A DNA stretch of 6,337 nucleotides from Desulfonema limicola. Lineage in GTDB: Bacteria; Desulfobacterota; Desulfobacteria; Desulfobacterales; Desulfosalsimonadaceae. The position numbers and the translations under genes were made by a program. The stretch lies in NCBI GenBank assembly GCA_020722245.1, contig DYLE01000142.1, forward strand, positions 1-6,337. The letters are read 5' to 3'. Positions within the stretch are counted from its first letter, which is position 1. The number at the start of each line of letters is the position of its first letter. This document shows, piece after piece, positions 1 to 5,147 of this stretch. The notes below the pieces were generated by a model. It was not told the DNA's origin. It worked only from the letters and a program-made list of their open reading frames with translations, and made no database searches.

Positions 1-538
1 TGTTTTTTCCGATGAGATTCACCACCTCATCAAAATCGATGTTGACGTCATGGGTTCCGGACTCGGCCTTGGTGGACGGGGTGAATAGGGGTTCCGGCAG
101 CCGGTCCGATTCCTTAAGACCCCTGGGAAGCGGAATACCGCAGATACTCCCGGACTCAAGGTACGACTGCCAGGCCGAACCTGAGAGATACCCTCGGACC
201 ACACACTCCACGGGAAGCGGCTGGGCTTTTTTCACCAGCATGCTTCTCCCGGCCAGGACGTTTCGATAAGGCCGACACACCTCGGGATAATCCTCCACCT
301 CGGCCGTAATCAGATGATTGGCGACAACCGGTTCCATGGTCTTAAACCAGAACAGGGAGATTCGGGTTAAAATTTCCCCCTTGCCCGGAACAGGATCCGT
401 CATGATCACATCAAAGGCGGATATCCGGTCGGTTGCCACCATGAGTAGCTTATCCCCAAGGTCATACACATCCCTCACCTTGCCGCGCTTGAGCAGGTGT
501 ATTGCCGGAAAATCGGTTTCAAATAAAGACTGAGTCAT
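1..538 (-). CDS. purC: SAICAR synthase PurC, partial (C-terminus beyond the left edge)
   Basis: This is phosphoribosylaminoimidazole-succinocarboxamide synthase, which joins aspartate to CAIR using ATP in cytoplasmic de novo purine synthesis. The frame is open for 179 codons and runs off the left edge, so the C-terminal part, perhaps 110 to 120 residues, is missing. Visible motifs are GKVRDVYDLGD (residues 19-29, the nucleotide-binding loop near the N-terminus), ATDRISAFDVIM (35-46), VRGYLSGSAWQSY (114-126) and FTPSTKAESGTHD (152-164). The last two are signatures of the longer PurC type of about 290-300 residues. The ATG start is fixed by a TAG codon directly before it in frame and by an AGGA ribosome site at 547-550 with an 8-base spacer. 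The gene lies 35 bases after the PilZ gene with no terminator between, so it is probably the last visible member of the signalling gene string. Identity is near certain; the operon link is inferred. Confidence 0.97.
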   Translation of the reverse strand, partial: MTQSLFETDFPAIHLLKRGKVRDVYDLGDKLLMVATDRISAFDVIMTDPVPGKGEILTRISLFWFKTMEPVVANHLITAEVEDYPEVCRPYRNVLAGRSMLVKKAQPLPVECVVRGYLSGSAWQSYLESGSICGIPLPRGLKESDRLPEPLFTPSTKAESGTHDVNIDFDEVVNLIGKN

Positions 539-573
539 CTAGAATATCCTTTTTTTACCGCGAGCCGCCGGCA

Positions 574-924
574 TTAACCGCCGTACTGTTTATTGAACAC
601 GCTGATATACCTTTTCAGAGACTTCATCCCCTCTCTTCCCACCTCCACGAACTCGATACCGGACTCGAACATGCCGTTCTCTCCGCGATTGCAGTAGACC
701 ACCTTCCCCTTAATGTCCACGACATCATCCTCAATGCCGATGGCCAGCGATATGATATACCGAGGATCAACCGGTTCATGGGTTTCCAGTTGAAGGCCGG
801 TCTCGCTGATGTTTAAGGTTCTTCCCATTCCCTGCGTCCACTCTTTGCCCTCGGCGTCAAGGCACACGTACGATAAGAGGTTCAACAAGGCATACCTTTC
901 ATGTTTCCGTTTATCGCTCGTCAT
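574..924 (-). CDS. Small single-domain PilZ protein (c-di-GMP receptor)
   Basis: This 116-residue cytoplasmic protein is essentially one PilZ domain. PilZ domains bind cyclic di-GMP and pass the signal to a partner by protein contact. The two binding motifs look intact: RKHER at residues 6-10 (the RxxxR motif) and NISETG at 38-43 (the [D/N]xSxxG motif). They are followed by beta-strand segments ending in FESGIEF (86-92), the usual last strand. A short helix-like tail (about 97-113) follows. There is no signal peptide or membrane segment. The start is set by AAGGAG (932-937) seven bases upstream and an in-frame TAG 18 bases before the ATG. It sits 76 bases after the PATAN/CNB gene and 35 bases before purC. 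Its natural partner may be one of the neighbouring proteins, which is inference. The specific regulated process cannot be read from the sequence. Confidence 0.9.
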   Translation of the reverse strand: MTSDKRKHERYALLNLLSYVCLDAEGKEWTQGMGRTLNISETGLQLETHEPVDPRYIISLAIGIEDDVVDIKGKVVYCNRGENGMFESGIEFVEVGREGMKSLKRYISVFNKQYGG

Positions 925-1000
925 GGTTATGCTCCTTATCTACAAAAAACAGTTGCGGCATTTGGCTCTTTATACGGAAAAACATTCCACCCCCATCTAC

Positions 1001-2176
1001 TCATTCGGCTGTTTTCTGTTTTAGAACCCCCATCAGCCTTGCGGTGGTGACGGACAGGCAGGTGGCCGTATGCAGAATGAGGTTCCTGAAGGTTTCGGAG
1101 CCGTCATCGTACTCCTGTTTGATATCGGTCAGGTTGATTTCATCTGTCTCGAAATCCTTCGAAACATATACGGATGCGGAATGCGGCTCATGCGCGGTTC
1201 CCAAAAAAGGAATGTCCCCGAGGATATCCCCCGGACCCAGGGTGCAGAGCATGATGGGATGCTTGTTGTCCTGCCGAACGATGACCGCTCTGCCGGCCCG
1301 GATTCGATGCACCCTGTCGTCCGGGGTATTGGAGACAGGAAACAATTTTAAATCCGAAAGATCGGCTTTCCCCTCGTTTTTTTTAAGTATGGCCTCGGCG
1401 CAATGGGTCGTCACCTGTTTCAGCCTGGAATCCAGGGACATCAATACCCTTTTGAAATCATCTGAGGCGGCGGTGTATTCCCTGAAAATCCGCTCAAAAT
1501 CCAAAACGCCCAGCTGCACCCGGCTTATGGCCCGAACCGTCGCGCTTCGCACATTCCCTTTTGGAAACAACGCACCGACCCCGCCGATAAAGGCGCCGTC
1601 CGTCAACCGGTTGATCGGGGCATATCCCTCCGGAAGAATCCGGACCACCTCCACCGTCCCCTGGAGGATCACCCACAACCAGTTCCCGTACTTCTCCTGA
1701 ACGACGATCTCCTTTCCCCCCTCAAACTCCTCCTCATCCACCACATACACATAATCCACCAACGGTCCCTTAATGACCGGAATATCCGATGAAGCGGTAC
1801 TGGTCAGATGGAATTGGGATGACGCCGAAGCCCTGCCGAGCTTTTCGATTTTCCCCTCGTCCACCATCCGCAATCCGTCCAGAATCAGCTCCATTCGGCT
1901 TTTTCGAATGGTCTTGTCGCAGGCGACCGGCTCACTGGAAAACTCAAACTGACCGTCCATCCAGCCGAAAAACAGGTTGAAAGCCTCCATCCCTTTGATT
2001 TCCCCGTAATCGGCGTGTATTGGATTGCCATCGACCAGATAAATATACCCGGGGACCTTGGCATAGATGCTGGAAAGACGAAGAACGCCCGTGCTTCCGC
2101 TTCCGCCGAGGAACTGAAGCAGTTCGCCCAGGTTTAAAAAACTCAAGCTCCCTTTAAGCACAACGTTGGGTTTCAT
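1001..2176 (-). CDS. PATAN (DUF4388) protein with two degenerate cyclic-nucleotide-binding-like domains
   Basis: This is a 391-residue predicted cytoplasmic scaffold or signalling protein. Residues about 6-110 form a PATAN/DUF4388 domain: LKGSLSFLNLGELLQFL at the start, then G-x-L-x-L, a YLVDGNPIHADYG core (46-58), FFGWMDGQFEF (69-79), and a closing helix ending MVDEG. This domain occurs in gliding and pilus regulators of cyanobacteria and deltaproteobacteria. Residues about 140-240 resemble a cyclic-nucleotide-binding (CNB) barrel: GGKEI, then FIGGVGALF (196-204) and VRSATV (209-214). A second, weaker copy spans about 285-345 with LGPGDILGD (313-321) and HSASV (332-336). In CAP-type domains the FGE glutamate and the RSA arginine hold the ribose and phosphate; here the first copy has Gly for Glu and the second has His for Arg, so nucleotide binding is doubtful. 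The ATG at 2176 is chosen because the PATAN fold begins right after it. A GTG at 2203 in the same frame would add nine residues and overlap the GTPase gene by 10 bases. Confidence 0.86.
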   Translation of the reverse strand: MKPNVVLKGSLSFLNLGELLQFLGGSGSTGVLRLSSIYAKVPGYIYLVDGNPIHADYGEIKGMEAFNLFFGWMDGQFEFSSEPVACDKTIRKSRMELILDGLRMVDEGKIEKLGRASASSQFHLTSTASSDIPVIKGPLVDYVYVVDEEEFEGGKEIVVQEKYGNWLWVILQGTVEVVRILPEGYAPINRLTDGAFIGGVGALFPKGNVRSATVRAISRVQLGVLDFERIFREYTAASDDFKRVLMSLDSRLKQVTTHCAEAILKKNEGKADLSDLKLFPVSNTPDDRVHRIRAGRAVIVRQDNKHPIMLCTLGPGDILGDIPFLGTAHEPHSASVYVSKDFETDEINLTDIKQEYDDGSETFRNLILHTATCLSVTTARLMGVLKQKTAE

Positions 2177-2193
2177 GGCCGTTTGATACCCGC

Positions 2194-2805
2194 CTACGCC
2201 CACTTGAACTCTTGTTGAAGGTATTGAAGCGTCATCTTTAACACCTGGGTCAGGGTGCCGCCGACCCCCTGCCCGCTGATGGCGCTGGCCGGGAAAAAGG
2301 GGACCTTCAACTGCCGGTTGAGATCGTAGGTCATTTTCTCAACCGACATCACGGGCAATCCCTTTTTCCCCAGGTCCCGCTTGTTGAATTGAAGGACAAG
2401 GGGAATTTTTCGAATATCCAATCCCATTCTCTTTAAATTTTCATGCATCTCTTTTAATGACCGCATATTTTTTTCCCGCCGCACGGTCAGGGAATCCGCG
2501 ACAAAAACGATTCCGTCGACCCCCTTTAAAACCAGCTGGCGGGTGGAGGCGTACTTCACCTGACCCGGCACGGTATAGAGCTGCACCTTGACGTCACATC
2601 CCTTGATCCTGCCCAGGCCTAACGGTAAAAAATCAAAAAAAAGGGTTCGGTCCCCATCTGTATTAATGGAAATCATTCTGCCGGCGACCTGTTTTTTAAA
2701 CGCCCGATGAACATACTCCAGGTTGGTGGTCTTACCGCTTCGGCCGGGACCGTAGTAAACGATCTTGCATTCAATCTGACGGTTCTTCAGATTAATCACC
2801 GCCAT
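2194..2805 (-). CDS. MglA-like Ras-family small GTPase
   Basis: This 203-residue cytoplasmic GTPase closely resembles Myxococcus MglA (about 195 residues), the switch that sets cell polarity and drives gliding and type IV pilus motility. Motifs in order are: G1 P-loop GPGRSGKTT (19-27); switch I with DRTLFFDF (52-59); the MglA-type G3 TVPGQ (78-82), with Thr where Ras proteins have Asp; G4 NKRDL (141-145); and G5 SAIS (174-177). Arg53 and Gln82 fall at the same numbers as the catalytic residues known in Myxococcus MglA, so GTP hydrolysis should be possible. The start is supported by GGAG (2813-2816) with a seven-base spacer. The gene lies 79 bases after the TPR gene and ends 17 bases before the chosen start of the PATAN gene, so tight coexpression is likely. 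No roadblock-type MglB activator is encoded in the window. The MglA family call is strong; a motility role is inferred. Confidence 0.93.
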   Translation of the reverse strand: MAVINLKNRQIECKIVYYGPGRSGKTTNLEYVHRAFKKQVAGRMISINTDGDRTLFFDFLPLGLGRIKGCDVKVQLYTVPGQVKYASTRQLVLKGVDGIVFVADSLTVRREKNMRSLKEMHENLKRMGLDIRKIPLVLQFNKRDLGKKGLPVMSVEKMTYDLNRQLKVPFFPASAISGQGVGGTLTQVLKMTLQYLQQEFKWA

Positions 2806-2884
2806 TGCCCGTCTCCAGCGCAGCTTCGCCGCATATTCCGGTCTGGCTTCCGTTTCAATGTGGCATCACTGATCGCGAATCTCA

Positions 2885-3802
2885 TCAGGATGAGATGCTG
2901 ATGATTTTAATTTCAAGGCTGTAATCACCTCGTTTCGGACCCGAACTGATCTCCTTTTTGGATGATACAAACCCGGTCCCTGAAAAAATCGCCACCGGCG
3001 AATAAAACACGATCTGTTTTAAAAGATCGCCGGGCTTAATACTTTGAATCAAGCTTTTTTCTTCTCTGGGGATGATCATCTTGATGAACTTGCCCGACTG
3101 GAACCCCACCTCCAATTCCACCCGCCTTCCCTTGTCAGGCCCCTGGGGCAGGTCAAACCGAATGGAATTGATGTCTAAAATATCCTCATCCTCAACCTCG
3201 GAATCCGGCTCCACGGTTTTTTTGACCTCGATATCCGATAGATCCCGCTCGATCCCTTCTTTCTTCAACATCCCTTGAAGCTGATTCCGGAGCGCTTCCA
3301 GCTGGTCAAGGGGCAGAAACTTGGTTTTTTTCCATTTCTGAAAAAGGGATATCGCATAGTCCGAATACCTCTGGCTGATCCAGCATTGGAGAAGATGCTT
3401 GGCCGCTTCAAACCTCAGCTCGCTGCACTCCAGAAGCCGGTTGAATTCCTCAATGGCCTTGTCATACTGACCGAACTGAGCCAGCGCGATGGCACCGCCC
3501 AAGGACGCTGAGCCCTTGGTTTGCGGGTCGTCAAAGCTGAACATCTCCTTCATGAGCGACTGCGCCTCATCGGAAACCGGCGGCGGTTTGGCGGGTTTAT
3601 TCTCCTTTTTGCATCGTTTCTCCATTTCAGCAATGCGTGCTGCGACCCTTTCCAGCAGAGGCTTTTTATTCTGAATCTTCCGGTTCTCCTGAATCAGCTT
3701 CTCCACCATTCGGTATTTATCCAGCGCCTCATCCAGCAAGGATTGGGACCGGTAAACCTCCGCCTCCTTGAAGTAAAGCCGAATCTTTTCCTCAAGGTTC
3801 AT
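2885..3802 (-). CDS. TPR-like protein with an unassigned beta-rich C-terminal domain
   Basis: This predicted soluble protein of 305 residues is the first gene of the leftward string. Residues about 5-38 form a TPR-like helix pair (EKIRLYFKEAEVY, then LLDEALDKYRMVEKLI). A lysine/arginine-rich helical linker follows (about 39-75), then a second repeat region (98-160) with the A-x-x-Q-x-G-Q-Y-D-K-A-I-E-E-F pattern typical of TPRs. An acidic stretch (about 190-212, rich in Glu and Asp) leads to a 90-residue beta-rich C-terminal domain containing RRVELEVG, KFIKMIIPREE, IKPGDLL and DYSLEIKIISI. That domain looks like a small barrel, but I could not assign it; a PilZ-like or YcgR-N-like fold is only a guess. 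No signal peptide is seen. TPRs usually mediate protein contacts, so an adaptor for the GTPase or the PATAN protein is plausible. The ATG at 3802 is preferred over the in-frame ATG at 3817 because of its ribosome site. Confidence 0.8.
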   Translation of the reverse strand: MNLEEKIRLYFKEAEVYRSQSLLDEALDKYRMVEKLIQENRKIQNKKPLLERVAARIAEMEKRCKKENKPAKPPPVSDEAQSLMKEMFSFDDPQTKGSASLGGAIALAQFGQYDKAIEEFNRLLECSELRFEAAKHLLQCWISQRYSDYAISLFQKWKKTKFLPLDQLEALRNQLQGMLKKEGIERDLSDIEVKKTVEPDSEVEDEDILDINSIRFDLPQGPDKGRRVELEVGFQSGKFIKMIIPREEKSLIQSIKPGDLLKQIVFYSPVAIFSGTGFVSSKKEISSGPKRGDYSLEIKIISISS

Positions 3803-3808
3803 GGGTTG

Positions 3809-3812
3809 CCTC
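3809..3812 (-). promoter_or_regulatory. Ribosome binding site that decides the TPR protein start
   Basis: GAGG on the minus strand lies six bases before the ATG at 3802. The alternative in-frame ATG at 3817 has only a distant AGGGG about 16 bases away and a weak GGTG, so the downstream start is favoured. The upstream ATG would add five residues (MSRQP) and would place this site inside the coding region. Confidence 0.5.
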
Positions 3813-3989
3813 GACATGATGCGTACACCAACACCCCTGTTCGATTCAAAAAAAATGGAATCCTGTACAATCCCAGCACAGCCGCAAACTTGATTTAAAT
3901 TTAACCTTTATCGATGGTTATCTCAAGAAATTTTTACCCTTTGATCACTGCCTGATTAAAAACGCGCCGGCATGTCAGAATCGGCCTAG

Positions 3990-4021
3990 GGTTTAATTCA
4001 AAAATATTTTTGTTTTATACC
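3990..4021. repeat. 32-base imperfect inverted repeat over the leftward promoter (operator candidate)
   Basis: The sequence is symmetric about the bond between 4005 and 4006. The 14-base core at 3999-4012 (CAAAAATATTTTTG) is a perfect palindrome, and six of the nine outer pairs also match, giving 13 of 16 pairs in all. The right arm covers the leftward -10 box at 4014-4019, and the centre falls at the expected transcription start. That is the right place for a repressor operator. In an AT-rich region part of the symmetry could be chance, and no named regulator can be assigned. Confidence 0.45.
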
Positions 4022-4042
4022 GTGAATCTCTGGCATTGTCAA
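4014..4042 (-). promoter_or_regulatory. Near-consensus sigma70-type promoter for the TPR-MglA-PATAN-PilZ-purC string
   Basis: On the minus strand a perfect TTGACA -35 box (4042-4037) is followed by exactly 17 bases and a TATAAA -10 box (4019-4014). This matches the consensus at 11 of 12 positions. Transcription would start near 4007, leaving a leader of about 200 bases before the TPR gene. It is the best promoter seen in the window and points at the first gene of the leftward string. Confidence 0.75.
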
Positions 4043-4106
4043 GGAATCCGTCAAAAAATGTATAAAATTTAAATAGATATAGATAAAATAGTAAAACACA
4101 TTTGTA

Positions 4107-4135
4107 TTGACAGGTAGAAATGATCGTACTAGGGT
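4107..4135 (+). promoter_or_regulatory. Candidate sigma70-type promoter for mdh
   Basis: A perfect TTGACA -35 box (4107-4112) is followed by 17 bases and TAGGGT (4130-4135), which keeps the T, A and final T of the -10 consensus but not its middle. Transcription would begin near 4142, about 44 bases before the mdh start. The weak -10 box may mean modest or activator-dependent expression. An alternative upstream pair, TTGTCA (4036-4041) and TATAAA (4061-4066), has a 19-base spacer and is less likely. Confidence 0.5.
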
Positions 4136-4185
4136 AAACTCAAATTCTTGAGCAAAAAGCCATCATCTTTTAAAAAGGAAAAAAC

Positions 4186-5118
4186 ATGGATAAAAAAATA
4201 ACCGTCATCGGCGCGGGGAATGTCGGCGCCACAACCGCACAGCGGCTTGCAGAAAAAGAGCTCTGCGATGTCGTTCTTGTCGATATCGCAGAAGGACTGC
4301 CCCAGGGCAAGGCCCTGGACCTGGCGGAGGCCGCCCCTATTGAAAAACACGATGCACATCTTATCGGTTCAAACAGCTATGATGTTTCAGCAAACTCTGA
4401 CGTGGTCATCATCACCGCCGGGATTCCTCGAAAACCAGGCATGAGCCGGGATGACCTCCTCAAAACCAACAAAAACATCATAAAACAGGTCACCGCTGCG
4501 GTGGCTGAAAAATCACGGAATGCGATTCTGATCATCGTGAGCAACCCGCTGGACGCCATGTGCCATGTTGCCTTTGAAACCAGCGGATTTCCAAAGCAGC
4601 GGGTGATAGGAATGGCCGGCGTCCTGGATTCGGCAAGGTTCAGGAGTTTCATTGCCAAGGAGCTCGATGTATCCGTGGAAAACACGCACGCCTTTGTGCT
4701 GGGCGGGCACGGGGACACCATGGTTCCCCTTCCCCGGTATTCCACCGTGGCCGGAATACCCATCACCGAACTGATCCCCAAGGATCGCATCGACGCGCTG
4801 GTCGAACGAACCCGCAACGGCGGCGGAGAGATCGTGAGCCTGCTGAAAACCGGAAGCGCGTTTTACGCGCCGGCTTCGGCGGCCGCGGAGATGGCCGAAG
4901 CCATCATCAAAGACAAGAAAAAAATTCTTCCCTGCGCCGCCTACCTCGAAGGAGAATACGGAATAAACGGGCTTTTCATGGGGGTTCCCGTAAAACTCGG
5001 GAAAAAGGGTATCGAGCAAATCATTCAGATCAAACTGACGAAAGAAGAGCATGCCGCCCTTGGGCGGTCCGCGGCCGCGGTTCAAAAGCTTGTGGATGAT
5101 TTAAAAAAGCTTGGCTGA
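4186..5118 (+). CDS. mdh: NAD-dependent malate dehydrogenase (LDH-like type)
   Basis: This cytoplasmic enzyme interconverts malate and oxaloacetate with NAD/NADH in the citric acid cycle. At 310 residues it is full length for the LDH-like malate dehydrogenase family. The Rossmann motif GAGNVG is at 9-14 and Asp33 ends the second strand, which indicates NAD rather than NADP. The mobile substrate loop reads GIPRKPGMSRDD (79-90); Arg82 and Arg88 with Arg151 bind the dicarboxylate, and Arg82 marks malate instead of lactate specificity. SNPLD (119-123) and GVLDSARFR (145-153) are present, and Asp148 with His175 (in GGHGDTMVPL) form the catalytic pair. The start is fixed by AAGGAA (4175-4180) and an in-frame TAA at 4171. 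The gene appears to be transcribed alone, divergent from the signalling string and convergent with uvrC. Nothing unusual was seen in the protein. Confidence 0.97.
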   Translation: MDKKITVIGAGNVGATTAQRLAEKELCDVVLVDIAEGLPQGKALDLAEAAPIEKHDAHLIGSNSYDVSANSDVVIITAGIPRKPGMSRDDLLKTNKNIIKQVTAAVAEKSRNAILIIVSNPLDAMCHVAFETSGFPKQRVIGMAGVLDSARFRSFIAKELDVSVENTHAFVLGGHGDTMVPLPRYSTVAGIPITELIPKDRIDALVERTRNGGGEIVSLLKTGSAFYAPASAAAEMAEAIIKDKKKILPCAAYLEGEYGINGLFMGVPVKLGKKGIEQIIQIKLTKEEHAALGRSAAAVQKLVDDLKKLG

Positions 5119-5140
5119 AAAACCGCTTTTGTTTTCTTTT
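5105..5140 (+). terminator. Candidate terminator for mdh, possibly also serving uvrC
   Basis: AAAAGC (5105-5110) pairs with GCTTTT (5125-5130), and GG (5113-5114) pairs with CC (5123-5124), leaving a two-base bulge and an eight-base loop. T-rich sequence GTTTTCTTTT follows. The hairpin overlaps the mdh stop codon. On the minus strand the same structure ends in a run of six Ts (two beyond the stem) just after the uvrC stop, so it may work in both directions. The stem is short and AT-rich at its base, so efficiency is uncertain. A second hairpin without a T run lies next to it at 5136-5162. Confidence 0.42.
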
Positions 5141-5147
5141 CGAAAAA

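Larger units (their letters stand above)
3818..4185. other. AT-rich divergent intergenic region between the signalling string and mdh
   Basis: No gene was found in these 368 bases. The region carries a strong candidate promoter for the leftward genes, a weaker one for mdh, and a 32-base inverted repeat over the leftward promoter; each is listed separately. The stretch between the two -35 boxes (about 4043-4106) is very rich in A and T and could act as an UP element or a site for a nucleoid protein. The leftward transcript would carry a leader of about 200 bases (3803-4007). No known riboswitch pattern, including the GEMM c-di-GMP type, could be recognised in it by eye. Confidence 0.7.

Noticed and set aside
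539..573. Terminator between the PilZ gene and purC
   Set aside because: The GC-rich stretch can form only short stems, and it is followed by a run of As, not Ts, on the transcribed minus strand.
969..974. TATAAA on the minus strand between the PATAN and PilZ genes, as an internal promoter
   Set aside because: At spacings of 16-18 bases no sequence resembling TTGACA is present, so the -10-like hexamer alone is weak evidence.
1044..1700. Long open frame of 218 codons on the plus strand
   Set aside because: It is antisense to the PATAN-CNB gene, its composition (many Ser, Arg and Thr, no recognisable domain) is typical of a shadow frame, and it has no convincing ribosome site.
3966..3985. GCCG/CGGC hairpin followed by Ts in the leftward leader, as an attenuator
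   Set aside because: The stem is only four pairs with a 12-base loop, and the T run is separated from it, so it is too weak to call.
3818..4007. GEMM-type c-di-GMP riboswitch in the leader of the signalling genes
   Set aside because: The idea was tempting given the PilZ gene, but the conserved GEMM core segments could not be found on the transcribed strand.
4513..5085. Open frame of 190 codons on the minus strand
   Set aside because: It lies fully inside mdh on the opposite strand, where the malate dehydrogenase motifs are unambiguous.
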